DNA from: Oceanobacter kriegii DSM 6294
GTDB taxonomy: Bacteria > Pseudomonadota > Gammaproteobacteria > Pseudomonadales > Oceanobacteraceae
Length of the DNA: 64,000 nt
Direction: 5' to 3'
Assembly: GCF_000422845.1 (NCBI RefSeq)
Contig: NZ_AUGV01000016.1
Coordinates: forward strand, 104,664 to 168,663
A program made the position numbers and the translations under genes. Each line of letters starts with the position of its first letter. Position 1 is the first letter of the stretch. This document shows positions 31,563-41,152 of the stretch, in pieces. The notes below the pieces were generated by a model. That model was not told the origin of the DNA. It saw only the letters and a list, made by a program, of their open reading frames with translations, and did not search any database.

Positions 31563-32210
31563 TTAAACGCGATAAACCGACTTGGTCATCACCTTGGAAA
31601 TACCGGTCATGGCCAGCTTCACCGGGAATGGGAACTTGTGACCTCCGGCATCCAGTGCGGCGCTGGCGTGTTTGGATTCGTCTTCCAGCATTTGCAGCAG
31701 CACGGCCTTGCTCTTGTCGTCTTGGACTGGCAGCTCGCTCAGATGACGAGTCAGGTGGTTGCACACTTGCTCTTCGGTAGCGGCCACAAAACCGAGGCTG
31801 ACCCGGTCGCTGATTTTGCCAGCTGCAGCGCCAATACCCAGCGACAAACCGTAAAACATCGGATTCAGCAGGCTGGTACGGCCGCCCAGCTCCTTGATGC
31901 GGTCTTCGCACCACACCAGGTGGTCGATCTCTTCTTCGGCGGCTTCTTCCATCGCATCGCGCACATCGGGCAGTTTGGCGGTCAGGGCTTGCCCCTGGTA
32001 CAAGGCCTGGGCACACACTTCGCCCGTGTGGTTAATACGCATCAGTCCGGCGGCGTGTTTCTTTTCGGCATCGGTCATTTCAGCGGCGTCACGCTCACGT
32101 GCCGGAGTGGCACGGCTGGCGGTTGCTGCACCGGGCACCAAAGTACGCAGAGCCTGGTCACCACTGGTGATCAGACGGTCAAACAGGGAATAACGACGAC
32201 GTTGCTTCAT
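31563..32210 (-). CDS. coq7: 2-polyprenyl-3-methyl-6-methoxy-1,4-benzoquinone monooxygenase (Coq7)
   Basis: Catalyses the last hydroxylation in ubiquinone synthesis. 215 residues from the ATG at 32210, with GAGGTAG as ribosome-binding site. Ferritin-like di-iron ligands are in [39 protein letters not shown] and [15 protein letters not shown]. This is the Coq7 type used by pseudomonads in place of enterobacterial UbiF. It is divergent from the Ycf46-like gene. Confidence 0.94.
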   Translation of the reverse strand: MKQRRRYSLFDRLITSGDQALRTLVPGAATASRATPARERDAAEMTDAEKKHAAGLMRINHTGEVCAQALYQGQALTAKLPDVRDAMEEAAEEEIDHLVWCEDRIKELGGRTSLLNPMFYGLSLGIGAAAGKISDRVSLGFVAATEEQVCNHLTRHLSELPVQDDKSKAVLLQMLEDESKHASAALDAGGHKFPFPVKLAMTGISKVMTKSVYRV

Positions 32211-32356
32211 AAACACTACCTCACACGCGGGCCATCAAAACACATGCCCTTAAAACCAGTTGGCACAGTTTACGGCTTTCTGAGCCGACTTGCATGATTC
32301 CCGTCAGACTCAGATGCTAGGATGCTGGCTGTTGTGGATCGAAAAGAAGGGAACAC

Positions 32357-33850
32357 ATGCAAGACGTACATGATCTTTCGTTGATGCTGGAGCGCAAAAC
32401 CCCGCTGCTGGTGATTGAAACCTGGGAAGAGCCTCGGGCGCTGGACTTGCTGACCCGGCTGGCGATCAAGCGCGGCAAGGCGATTCAGCAGTGGACACTG
32501 ACGGATGGCCTGCGGCGACTGGGCTTTGGCGAGGAAAATGGTGTCGAACAAAGTGAAGACCCGGTGCGAGCGCTGCTGAGCATCAAGCAGCACAGTCAGG
32601 ATGGCATTTGGGTGTTCTGCGATCTCCATCCTTTCATTGATGAACCCCAGATTACCCGGTTGCTGAAAGACATTGCCTTGCAGGCCGAAAGCAGTGGTAA
32701 AACCCTGGTGCTGATCAGCCATCAGTTGAAGTTACCCGCCGAGCTACAGCGCCTGGCGGCGCGTTTTCAGCTGCAAATGCCAAACGAAGAACAGTTGATG
32801 TCGCTGGTGCAGGAAGAAGCCCGTCATTATTCGGCTCATTCTGGAAAACGGGTGAAAACCGACGAACAAACCCTCAACAAGCTGGTGGCCAACCTCAAGG
32901 GGCTGACCTTTTCGGATGCCAGGCGGTTGATTCGTGGGGCGATTGTCGACGACGGTGCCATTACTCGCGACGATGTGCCGGAAATCAGCAAGGCCAAACT
33001 GGAGCTGATGGACATGGCCGGAGTGATGTCGTTTGAGTACGACACCGCCCGCTTCTCGGACGTGGCCGGCTTGTCAGCCATGAAGCAATGGTTGCACAGC
33101 CGCCAGCAAGGCTTTTTGACGGCGGATAACGATCTGCGCCCGAAGGGCATGATGCTGTTTGGTATTCAGGGTGGCGGCAAGTCGTTGGCGGCCAAGGCGG
33201 TGGCGGGTAGCTGGGGCGTGCCCTTGCTAAGGCTGGATATGGGCGCGTTGTACAACAAGTTCTTTGGGGAAACCGAGCGTAATTTGCGTCAGTCATTGCA
33301 GCTGGCCGAGCTGATGTCGCCGTGTGTGGTGTGGATTGATGAAATCGAGAAAGCAATGTCCGGTGACAGCAACGACAGTGGCGTTAGCCAACGGGTGTTG
33401 GGTGCTTTGCTGACCTGGCTGGCAGAGCATCAGTCGCGGGTGTTTGTGGTGGCTACGGCCAACAACATTCATGTGCTGCCGCCCGAGCTGATGCGTAAGG
33501 GCCGTTTGGACGAACTCTTCTTTGTGGACTTGCCATCGGCGGATGTTCGAGGCGAAATTTTTGCCATTCACCTCAAGCGCCGTGGCCAGGACCCGGATGC
33601 CTTCGATATGCCGTTGTTGGCGATTGCCAGTGAAGGGTTCTCGGGTGCGGAAATCGAGCAAGCGGTGGTATCAGCCTGGTATGAGCGCAGTGTGCAAAAG
33701 GGCTCAGAAGGGACGGACGGCGCATTAACACTGGATACCGAGTCCTTACTGGCGGCCATTCGTAACACCGTGCCTCTGTCGGTCACCATGGCGGAGCAGT
33801 TGGATGCCTTGCGCCGCTGGGCCGATGGCCGCGCGGTGCTGGCGGATTAA
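32357..33850 (+). CDS. Ycf46-like AAA ATPase
   Basis: 497 residues. The N-terminal domain (TPLLVIETWEEPRALDLLTR, WVFCDLHPFI) resembles that of cyanobacterial and plastid Ycf46. The C-terminal half is a classical AAA module with Walker A GIQGGGKS near residue 268, Walker B CVVWIDEIEKA, a pore-like YNKFFGETERNLR and sensor/arginine region RKGRLDELFFVDLPS, then EGFSGAEIEQAV. The role is unclear in bacteria. Cyanobacterial relatives have been linked to CO2/photosynthesis regulation, which cannot apply directly here. It is transcribed alone. Confidence 0.85.
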   Translation: MQDVHDLSLMLERKTPLLVIETWEEPRALDLLTRLAIKRGKAIQQWTLTDGLRRLGFGEENGVEQSEDPVRALLSIKQHSQDGIWVFCDLHPFIDEPQITRLLKDIALQAESSGKTLVLISHQLKLPAELQRLAARFQLQMPNEEQLMSLVQEEARHYSAHSGKRVKTDEQTLNKLVANLKGLTFSDARRLIRGAIVDDGAITRDDVPEISKAKLELMDMAGVMSFEYDTARFSDVAGLSAMKQWLHSRQQGFLTADNDLRPKGMMLFGIQGGGKSLAAKAVAGSWGVPLLRLDMGALYNKFFGETERNLRQSLQLAELMSPCVVWIDEIEKAMSGDSNDSGVSQRVLGALLTWLAEHQSRVFVVATANNIHVLPPELMRKGRLDELFFVDLPSADVRGEIFAIHLKRRGQDPDAFDMPLLAIASEGFSGAEIEQAVVSAWYERSVQKGSEGTDGALTLDTESLLAAIRNTVPLSVTMAEQLDALRRWADGRAVLAD

Positions 33851-33900
33851 TAGGCTGTAGAGAACTGTTCAAAAGCTCTTGGGCCCAGTTAGAAAGAAAA

Positions 33901-36318
33901 CTAGTCCGACAGGCTTGATGGCCGGTCGGGCCGGTATTTCAATTCAAGCAACGCCCGCTTCAGGCGCTCGCCGCTGGCGGGCTTGCCGAGCAGGTGATAA
34001 ATCCCCACTGCATGGGCGCTCTCCCGTACCGAACTGATGCTGAGGCCGGTAAGCATCAGCACACTCGGTTTGGGCGAGATGTTGTCGTCATCATTCAGCC
34101 GCTGCATCAGCTCCAGTCCGTTCATACCGGGCATGTCCTGATCGACGATGGCAGCATCATAAGGCTGGCCGGACTCGGCCATATTACGCATCATCGCCAG
34201 TGCTTCCTTACCACTGTGGGTGCTATCCACCCGGATGCCCCAGCGTCGTATCTGCTTGTCGATCACTTTACGCAATGAGGCATTGTCGTCGACGATCAAG
34301 ACGCTCATGCCAATCAGACTGTCTTCACTGCCAGTGGCGGGCATGTTCTCGGGCTTTTCGGCTGCCATCGGAACATACAGGGTCATGGCGGCATCCTGAT
34401 GGCCAATGCTTTCCAGCTCAATGCTGGCTTTCATGTAGCGTAACAGGCGCTGGGTGACGCTCAGATTCCAGCTTTGGCCTTCAGCGGGTTTGTCGTTATG
34501 GGCCAGTTGATCAACCATCACCCGCAGGTCATCCCGATTGGTGAACGAGCCGTGCAGGTGAATCTGGATCGAGACACTTTCCATCACACCGGATTTGCCG
34601 CTTTGAGGGCTGACATGGGTGCGCACTTCGCCGCGCTCGGCGTGGGACAGCAAGTGGGCGTAGAGATTATGCAGCAGGGTTTGCAGGCGATTGCGGTCGC
34701 CCAGTACTCGAACGGGAAGGTCTTCGGAGTGGTCGACAACCAGCTCGATTTGCTTGCGGTTGGCTTCCAGCTGGAAGTGCGACAGGCATTTGTTCAGCAG
34801 GTTAACCAGGTCGAAGGAGCGGGTATCCAGCTCCAGGTGATCGTCCTGAATCTTCGCCAGTACCGAAATCTCGTTGGCAACGTGAAGCATCTCGCGGCCA
34901 GCGTGAGCAATGGTTTCGGTGAAGTCGCGCTGGCTTTCGCTTAGTGGGGTATCGGCCAGTAGCTCGTTCATGCCCAAGACGCCGTTGATCGGGGTGCGCA
35001 GCTCGTGGCCAATTTGCGACAGCATGGCCGGCGATACCGTGATGCCACGGTTGATGGATTCCAGTGGGCGGTTGCGGCCGCTGTCCAGTTCAAAACTCAC
35101 CAGCACCAGGGTGCAGGCAATGATCATGGGCAGTAGAACACTGAGCAGGTAGCTCCAACTGATCATGTCGATAACGTTCAGCTGGGTCAGTAGCAGGGCG
35201 GTGATGCCAAACGATGCCAGGCAGGTACCGGCCAGGAACCAATAGCGAGGACGTTGTTCCCGGGTGCTGCCAAAGGTCAGCAGCGCGGTCAGACTGTAGA
35301 GGCAACCAAGGGTGAAAATCAGGTGGTAGAAGTTGGATGTTCCCATGCAAAAGATTGAGAACACCAGATTGACCAGCAGTACCAGAGCGGCGCTCCAGCT
35401 CAATACCTGACGCATCAGGTTGGCGCGCTCACCAGACCAATCCAGAGTACGGGCGGCGGCGAATAATGAAGCAATGGATATTCCGACCAGCAAACCGGAG
35501 GTCATTTCCTTGGTGATCGGCGACATGCTCAGCATTTGCGCCAGCATTCCGGATTCATTGGCGACAAAGGCGGCAGCCATGACCGAGTGCAAGGCTGAAA
35601 AACCGGCAAAGCGTGACGCCCGGCTGAAGAACAGGTACAAAAAATACGCCGACGTTGCCAGCAGCCAGCCGATGATCAGGCCATTACGGGTAAAACGCCA
35701 TTTTTCTTCAGCGCGAAATTCTTCTGAATTCGAGAGGGTAATGCTGCTGCTCTGGAAGCCCGAAGGCGTGACTTTCAGCAGGTAAGTATTGGTGGTCAGG
35801 CCGGCTACGTTAATCAGCAATGCGTGTTGGCGGTCGTAGATATTGGGGTCGGATAGCAGTGTCAGTGAATCGTTGCTGTGACCGTTGCGTGAGTGCTGGT
35901 AATGGGACGGCTGATCGTTTGAGCGGCGGTCGTTGCTGACATTGCCGAATAGCACCGCTTCGAGCAAGCGGGCATTTTCCAGCGTCACTACGCCGGAGTG
36001 AGCTTCCCGGAACGGGTTGTGAATCGACAGGCGTAGCCAATATTCACTGCTTTTGTCGCCCAGTCGGAGGTCGTCACTGTGGTTGGGTTCAAACCGCAGT
36101 TGCACATCCCGGGACTGAATATTCACCGGCGCGTCGTCCGCTGCAACTTTCAGAACCGCAATGTATTCGCCCAGTTTGTGGCGGTAATTGCCATCGGACA
36201 GCATCACTGGGCCAATGGCCAGTGCGGCGGGGACGAACAGGATGTTCAGTAGCAGGCACAGCGACCATTGCCTGTGGCGCTTCAAGGCATTCTTCAACAT
36301 ACCCATCAACACAGCCAT
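33901..36318 (-). CDS. Hybrid sensor (7TMR-DISM type) with degenerate ATPase domain and C-terminal receiver
   Basis: 805 residues from the ATG at 36318. A signal sequence is followed by a periplasmic 7TMR-DISMED2-like domain (SSEYWLRLSIHNPF, VTLENARLLEAVLFG). Seven hydrophobic segments span about 195-400. HisKA follows (LSQIGHELRTPINGVLGM, H near 437), then a receiver (LIVDDNASLRKV, phospho-Asp in IVDQDMPGMNG near 724, GKPASG). The ATPase part has HNLYAHLLSHAERG where an N-box is expected, and no DxGxG G1 box is visible, so catalysis is doubtful. The architecture resembles pseudomonad RetS/SagS/PA1611-type hybrids, which signal to phosphorelays controlling attachment. Confidence 0.85.
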   Translation of the reverse strand: MAVLMGMLKNALKRHRQWSLCLLLNILFVPAALAIGPVMLSDGNYRHKLGEYIAVLKVAADDAPVNIQSRDVQLRFEPNHSDDLRLGDKSSEYWLRLSIHNPFREAHSGVVTLENARLLEAVLFGNVSNDRRSNDQPSHYQHSRNGHSNDSLTLLSDPNIYDRQHALLINVAGLTTNTYLLKVTPSGFQSSSITLSNSEEFRAEEKWRFTRNGLIIGWLLATSAYFLYLFFSRASRFAGFSALHSVMAAAFVANESGMLAQMLSMSPITKEMTSGLLVGISIASLFAAARTLDWSGERANLMRQVLSWSAALVLLVNLVFSIFCMGTSNFYHLIFTLGCLYSLTALLTFGSTREQRPRYWFLAGTCLASFGITALLLTQLNVIDMISWSYLLSVLLPMIIACTLVLVSFELDSGRNRPLESINRGITVSPAMLSQIGHELRTPINGVLGMNELLADTPLSESQRDFTETIAHAGREMLHVANEISVLAKIQDDHLELDTRSFDLVNLLNKCLSHFQLEANRKQIELVVDHSEDLPVRVLGDRNRLQTLLHNLYAHLLSHAERGEVRTHVSPQSGKSGVMESVSIQIHLHGSFTNRDDLRVMVDQLAHNDKPAEGQSWNLSVTQRLLRYMKASIELESIGHQDAAMTLYVPMAAEKPENMPATGSEDSLIGMSVLIVDDNASLRKVIDKQIRRWGIRVDSTHSGKEALAMMRNMAESGQPYDAAIVDQDMPGMNGLELMQRLNDDDNISPKPSVLMLTGLSISSVRESAHAVGIYHLLGKPASGERLKRALLELKYRPDRPSSLSD

Positions 36319-36468
36319 GACTACACATTCTCCCTGTTCATCGTCCAACGGTCAGCAGTGGTGAATCTTGACCGGGTGGTTTGAACCCCGGAGCATACCA
36401 GAAGTCTGGTTGCTCCGGTGGGACAGTCTGTCAGACAGCTATCCCGGCGCGGTCAGATCCGGACAGGA

Positions 36469-37770
36469 TCAGGACTTTTGCTCACGCGCGATGGCGCGGT
36501 AGCCGATGTCCTTGCGGTAGAACATGCCGTCCCAGCTGACTTTGGCAGTCAGTTCGTAGGCCGCTTGCTGAGCTTCGCTAACGCTGTTGCCCAGTGCGGT
36601 GGCACACAGTACACGACCGCCAGCGGTCAGTACGTCACTGTTGTTGTCAGTGCTGTCGGCCAGCTTGGTGCCTGCGTGGAACACCTTGCGGTTGTCACCG
36701 TCGTTAGCTGGCAGGGAGATCACATCACCCTTGCGGTAGTCGGCCGGGTAGCCGCCAGCAGCCAGTACCACGCCCATGGAGGCACGGGAATCCCAGTCAG
36801 CCACTTGGCTGTCCAGTTTGCCTTCCAGCGCAGCCAGGCAGTGAGCAACCATGTCGGATTTCATGCGCATCATGATTGGCTGGGTTTCAGGGTCACCGAA
36901 ACGACAGTTGTATTCGATCACTTTTGGCGCACCGGAAGCGTCGATCATCAAGCCAGCGTACAGGAAGCCCGTGTAGTCGTTGCCTTCAGCAGCCATGCCG
37001 TTAACGGTTGGGTAGATGACTTCTTCCATGATGCGGTCATGGATTTCCTGAGTCACAACCGGAGCCGGGGAGTAAGCGCCCATGCCGCCAGTGTTCGGGC
37101 CGGTGTCGCCGTCGCCAACGCGCTTGTGATCCTGGCTGGTGGCCATGGTCAGCACGTTTTTACCGTCAACCATGACGATGAAAGAGGCTTCTTCACCGGT
37201 CAGGAATTCTTCGATCACTACGCGACAGCCAGCATCACCGAAGGCGTTACCAGACAGCATGTCTTTCACGGCTTCTTCGGCTTGTTCCAGTGTTTCGGCA
37301 ACGATCACGCCTTTACCAGCGGCCAGACCGTCGGCTTTCACCACGATAGGCGCGCCTTTCTCACGCAGGTAAGCTAGTGCTGGCTCAACCTCGGTGAAGT
37401 TCTGGTACTCAGCGGTCGGGATTTGCTGGCGTGCCAGGAAGTCCTTGGTGAAGGCCTTGGAGCCTTCCAGCTGAGCAGCGCCTTCGGATGGACCAAAGAT
37501 TTTCAGACCAGCGGCCTGAAACTGGTTAACCACACCACCTACCAGCGGCGCTTCTGGGCCAACGATGGTCAGGCCAACGCTGTTTTCTTCGGCAAACTTC
37601 TGCAGACCGTCGAAATCCATCACGTCGATGGCAACGTTTTCCATGTTGTCTTCACGGGCAGTACCGGCGTTGCCCGGAGCAACAAAAACCTTCTCTACCA
37701 GTGGGGATTGCAGGGCTTTCCAGGCCAGCGCATGTTCGCGACCGCCACTGCCGATTACCAATACATTCAT
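36469..37770 (-). CDS. purD: Phosphoribosylamine-glycine ligase (GAR synthetase)
   Basis: The second step of purine synthesis. 433 residues from the ATG at 37770; upstream in-frame codons lie in the purH-purD spacer. Motifs are MNVLVIGSGGREHALAWK, GPEAPLVGGVVNQF, PSEGAAQLEGSKAFTKDF, the ATP-grasp loop VVKADGLAAGKGVIVA and TNTGGMGAYSPAP-like GPNTGGMGAYSP, then EYNCRFGDPETQ. It is downstream of purH in a dusB-fis-purH-purD array as in pseudomonads. Confidence 0.96.
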   Translation of the reverse strand: MNVLVIGSGGREHALAWKALQSPLVEKVFVAPGNAGTAREDNMENVAIDVMDFDGLQKFAEENSVGLTIVGPEAPLVGGVVNQFQAAGLKIFGPSEGAAQLEGSKAFTKDFLARQQIPTAEYQNFTEVEPALAYLREKGAPIVVKADGLAAGKGVIVAETLEQAEEAVKDMLSGNAFGDAGCRVVIEEFLTGEEASFIVMVDGKNVLTMATSQDHKRVGDGDTGPNTGGMGAYSPAPVVTQEIHDRIMEEVIYPTVNGMAAEGNDYTGFLYAGLMIDASGAPKVIEYNCRFGDPETQPIMMRMKSDMVAHCLAALEGKLDSQVADWDSRASMGVVLAAGGYPADYRKGDVISLPANDGDNRKVFHAGTKLADSTDNNSDVLTAGGRVLCATALGNSVSEAQQAAYELTAKVSWDGMFYRKDIGYRAIAREQKS

Positions 37771-37797
37771 TTGTTTCTCTCTCGAAAATTGTCGAGG

Positions 37798-37850
37798 GTC
37801 GGGAGTCGGGTGTCGGGCGCATGGCACCAGACTCCAGACTCCAGACTCCA
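37798..37850. repeat. Two short heptamer tandem arrays in the purH-purD spacer
   Basis: GTCGGG(A/T/C) occurs three times in a row at 37798-37818. CCAGACT then occurs three times at 37827-37847, followed by CCA. They fall just upstream of the purD start on the - strand. Slippage could change the spacing between purH and purD. Confidence 0.6.
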
Positions 37851-37857
37851 GTCGTGC

Positions 37858-39489
37858 TTAGTGACGGAAGTGACGCATACCGGTGAATACCATCGCAATG
37901 CCCGCTTCGTCGGCAGCAGCGATGACTTCTTCGTCACGCATGGAGCCGCCAGGCTGGATGATTGCCTTGATACCGGCTTTGGCTGCGTTGTCGATGCCGT
38001 CGCGGAACGGGAAGAAAGCGTCGGATGCCATCACCGCACCTTCAACCTGCAGACCGGCGTGTTCCGCCTTGATGCCAGCGATACGGGCAGAGTTCACGCG
38101 GCTCATCTGGCCTGCGCCCACACCGACGGTTTGACGGTTTTTACCGTAAACGATGGCGTTGGATTTAACGAACTTGGCCACTTTCCAGCTGAAGATCAGG
38201 TCGTGCAGTTCGGCTTCGGTAGGTGCACGCTTGGTCACCACTTTCAGGTCATCGACGGTGATCATGCCGTTGTCACGGGACTGAACCAGCAGGCCGCCGT
38301 TAACACGTTTGTAGTCGAGGTCGGCAGCGCGTTCGGCTGACCACTGGCCACATTCCAGCAGACGGACGTTTTTCTTGGCTTCAACAATCGCAGCGGCTTC
38401 AGCGGATACTTTCGGCGCGATGATCACTTCAACAAACTGACGATCAACGATGGCTTTGGCGGTTTCTGCATCCAGTTCGCGGTTGAAGGCGATGATGCCA
38501 CCAAAGGCGGATTCGGTGTCGGTTTCGAAGGCCAGGTCGTAGGCTTTGCGGATGCCACCGTCTTCTTCAGGAACAACCGCAACGCCACATGGGTTGGCGT
38601 GCTTGACGATCACACAGGCTGGCTTGGTGAAGGATTTCACACATTCCAGAGCGGCGTCGGTGTCGGCGACGTTGTTGTAGGACAGCTCTTTGCCTTGCAG
38701 CTGCTTGGCAGTGGCAATAGAGGCTTCGGCCGGGCTGGCTTCTACATAGAAAGCGGCTTTCTGGTGTGGGTTTTCACCGTAACGCATGTCCTGCGCCTTG
38801 ATGAACTGGCTGTTGAAGGTTTGCGGGAAGTCCGCACGGCCGTCGGTGCTCAGTTCGTCTGCGGTTTGATCGATGGTGCCCAGGTAGTTGGCGATCATGC
38901 CGTCGTAAGCCGCGGTGTGCTCGAAGGCTTTCAGCATCAGACCAAAACGGGTCTTGTAGCTCAGACCGTTGTCGGCTTTCAGTTCTTCAATCAGGGAGCC
39001 GTAGTCGGAAGCGTTTACCACGATGGCAACATGAGCGTGGTTCTTGGCCGCCGAGCGCACCATGGTCGGACCACCGATGTCGATGTTTTCAATCGCCAGT
39101 GGCAGGTCGCAATCCGGACGGGCAACGGTTTCAGCGAACGGGTACAGGTTCACTACCACCATGTCGATCGGGTTGATGCCGTGCTCGGCCATGACGTCGT
39201 CGTCCTGACCACGACGGCCCAGAATGCCACCGTGAACCTTTGGATGCAGGGTCTTGACGCGACCATCCATCATTTCCGGGAACTGGGTGTAATCAGATAC
39301 TTCCACCGCTGGAATCTTGTTGTCGCACAGCAGTTTGTAGGTACCGCCAGTGGACAGGATCTCTACGCCCAGCTCGTTCAGCTGTTGGGCGAATTCAACG
39401 ATGCCGGTTTTGTCGGAAACACTGATCAGGGCGCGGCGAACCGGAGCCTTGACGGATTGATCGGGAGCGGAAGAAGCGCTGATGCTCAT
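37858..39489 (-). CDS. purH: Bifunctional AICAR transformylase / IMP cyclohydrolase
   Basis: The last two steps of IMP synthesis. 543 residues. The N-terminal MGS-like cyclohydrolase domain has [47 protein letters not shown] and NLYPF. The C-terminal transformylase has [35 protein letters not shown] and SDAFFPFRD. It lies upstream of purD, and a terminator separates it from fis upstream. Confidence 0.97.
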   Translation of the reverse strand: MSISASSAPDQSVKAPVRRALISVSDKTGIVEFAQQLNELGVEILSTGGTYKLLCDNKIPAVEVSDYTQFPEMMDGRVKTLHPKVHGGILGRRGQDDDVMAEHGINPIDMVVVNLYPFAETVARPDCDLPLAIENIDIGGPTMVRSAAKNHAHVAIVVNASDYGSLIEELKADNGLSYKTRFGLMLKAFEHTAAYDGMIANYLGTIDQTADELSTDGRADFPQTFNSQFIKAQDMRYGENPHQKAAFYVEASPAEASIATAKQLQGKELSYNNVADTDAALECVKSFTKPACVIVKHANPCGVAVVPEEDGGIRKAYDLAFETDTESAFGGIIAFNRELDAETAKAIVDRQFVEVIIAPKVSAEAAAIVEAKKNVRLLECGQWSAERAADLDYKRVNGGLLVQSRDNGMITVDDLKVVTKRAPTEAELHDLIFSWKVAKFVKSNAIVYGKNRQTVGVGAGQMSRVNSARIAGIKAEHAGLQVEGAVMASDAFFPFRDGIDNAAKAGIKAIIQPGGSMRDEEVIAAADEAGIAMVFTGMRHFRH

Positions 39490-39514
39490 ATTGGGCCTTT
39501 TTGAGAATCGGATT

Positions 39515-39546
39515 CAGAAAAAACAAAAGCGGCCAAAATAGCCGCT
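39515..39546 (-). terminator. Terminator between fis and purH
   Basis: On the - strand AGCGGC-TATTTTG-GCCGCT is followed by TTTGTTTTTTC. It implies that purHD is not simply an extension of the dusB-fis transcript. Confidence 0.75.
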
Positions 39547-39573
39547 AAAGAGTTAAAAAGGGTGCTTGCTGCC

Positions 39574-39888
39574 TTACAGCATGCCGTACTGTTTCAGCTT
39601 CTTGCGAAGGGTGCCACGGTTCAGGCCCAGTACGATGGACGCTTTGGTCTGGTTGTCGCGGGTGTACTTCATTACGGTTTCCAGCAACGGCACTTCAACT
39701 TCGGACAACACCATGTCGTAAATACCAGCCACGTCCTGGCCGTCGAGTTGATCAAAGTAGTTTTGCAGGGCTTTTTCTACGCTGTCACGCAGGGTTTGGC
39801 TGGATTCAGCCGGAGTTACCAATGGGATGTGCTGTTCTGCGGGTTCGGTCACTGTATCAACCTTCTTGATGTAAGCTTGGGTGTTCAT
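39574..39888 (-). CDS. fis: DNA-binding protein Fis
   Basis: 104 residues, slightly longer than the 98 of E. coli. The C-terminal helix-turn-helix ([29 protein letters not shown]) is nearly identical to enterobacterial Fis. The dimer core [18 protein letters not shown] is conserved. It is a nucleoid-associated regulator of rRNA and tRNA promoters and recombination. Its start overlaps the dusB stop by 4 bp, the standard dusB-fis operon. Confidence 0.97.
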   Translation of the reverse strand: MNTQAYIKKVDTVTEPAEQHIPLVTPAESSQTLRDSVEKALQNYFDQLDGQDVAGIYDMVLSEVEVPLLETVMKYTRDNQTKASIVLGLNRGTLRKKLKQYGML

Positions 39889-40874
39889 GCTGCAATTTCC
39901 TTCGAATTCCTGAGTTTCAGGAAAAACTGACGAACGGATGCTCCTTGTTCGTCGGTCGATTCCAACTGGTTAAACTGGCGCCGGAACTCGGTTGCTCCCG
40001 GCTGTGTGGCCAGATACCAGCCAACGTGCTTGCGGGCGATGCGCAATCCAGCGTAGTCGCCATAGAAGTCATACAAGGCAGTCAGGTGGTGCAACAGGGT
40101 GGCTTCAATATCCGCCAGTAACGGTTGTGCCGGTTCCTTGCCTGTTGCCAGAAATTCATTGATCTGACGGAAAATCCAGGGGTTGCCCTGGGCTGCCCGT
40201 CCAATCAGTACACCGTCGGCTCCCGTGAATTCCATTACTTCGACCGCCTTCTGGGGCGTGGTAATGTCGCCGTTGGCAAACACCGGTATGGATACCGACT
40301 GTTTCACGGTGTGGATGGTGTCGTATTCAACCGTATTACGATACGCACAAGCGCGGGTTCGGCCATGAACCGCCAGTGATTGAATGCCAGCGTCTTGCGC
40401 CAGCGCGGCAATGATCGGGGCGTTCTTGTGTTCAACGTCCCAGCCGGTACGCATTTTCAGCGTGACCGGTACATTCACTGCTTCAACCACTGCGTGCAGA
40501 ATTTCTTTCACCAGCCCTTCGTCTTTCATCAACGCCGAGCCAGCTGCCTTGTTGCATACTTTTTTGGCAGGGCAACCCATGTTGATATCAACAATGTGAG
40601 CGCCTTGTTCCACCGTAAAGCGCGCGCATTCGGCCAGCGCTTCGGGTTCACTGCCTGCAATCTGAATGGCGACCGGTTCCGGTTCGCCTGTGTGATCCAG
40701 GCGCTGCATGGACTTGCGGGTATTTCGCAGGTCCGCATTGGCAGCGATCATCTCACCAACCACCAGACCGGCACCCAGCTTGCGGCACAGGCGTCGAAAC
40801 GGAAGGTCAGTGACCCCCGCCATAGGAGCCAGAACTGCAGGGCTACTGAGCGTGTAAGGTCCGATTATTGGCAT
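39885..40874 (-). CDS. dusB: tRNA-dihydrouridine synthase B
   Basis: An FMN enzyme that reduces uridine (position 17 in E. coli) in the tRNA D-loop. 329 residues. Motifs are [24 protein letters not shown], the catalytic-Cys loop [40 protein letters not shown] and [20 protein letters not shown]. It is the first gene of the dusB-fis unit. Its upstream 278 bp contains no gene. Confidence 0.96.
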   Translation of the reverse strand: MPIIGPYTLSSPAVLAPMAGVTDLPFRRLCRKLGAGLVVGEMIAANADLRNTRKSMQRLDHTGEPEPVAIQIAGSEPEALAECARFTVEQGAHIVDINMGCPAKKVCNKAAGSALMKDEGLVKEILHAVVEAVNVPVTLKMRTGWDVEHKNAPIIAALAQDAGIQSLAVHGRTRACAYRNTVEYDTIHTVKQSVSIPVFANGDITTPQKAVEVMEFTGADGVLIGRAAQGNPWIFRQINEFLATGKEPAQPLLADIEATLLHHLTALYDFYGDYAGLRIARKHVGWYLATQPGATEFRRQFNQLESTDEQGASVRQFFLKLRNSKEIAA

Positions 40875-41152
40875 GGATTCAGATTGATCAAAAAGTGTGC
40901 GGAAAAAGTCGCGGTATAATACTCGTATGGATTGGCTGAATAAAGACCAACCAGCGGTTTATATGGCAATTTTTTTACAGCAATAAGGGTCTTCAGCGGG
41001 GCTGGATTGTGGTTGGCTGGAATTGCGCTGACGCTGCGAAAAACAGCGGTTTTGTCAATACGAATCTGTAGAAAATTGTGGGGGTGGTTTTGCGCTTGTT
41101 GGGCTTTTGCTCCGGTCCCAAATGGCCGGAGCAGTTTGCTCTTGAGGTAGTT
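40875..41152. other. Intergenic region between dusB and the zinc-ribbon gene
   Basis: No gene is seen. It must hold the - strand dusB/fis promoter; no clear consensus was found. A 7-bp GC hairpin (GCTCCGG at 41109-41115, CCGGAGC at 41126-41132) lies near the end of the zinc-ribbon gene. It has no U-run in the needed direction, so terminator status is uncertain. Confidence 0.4.
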
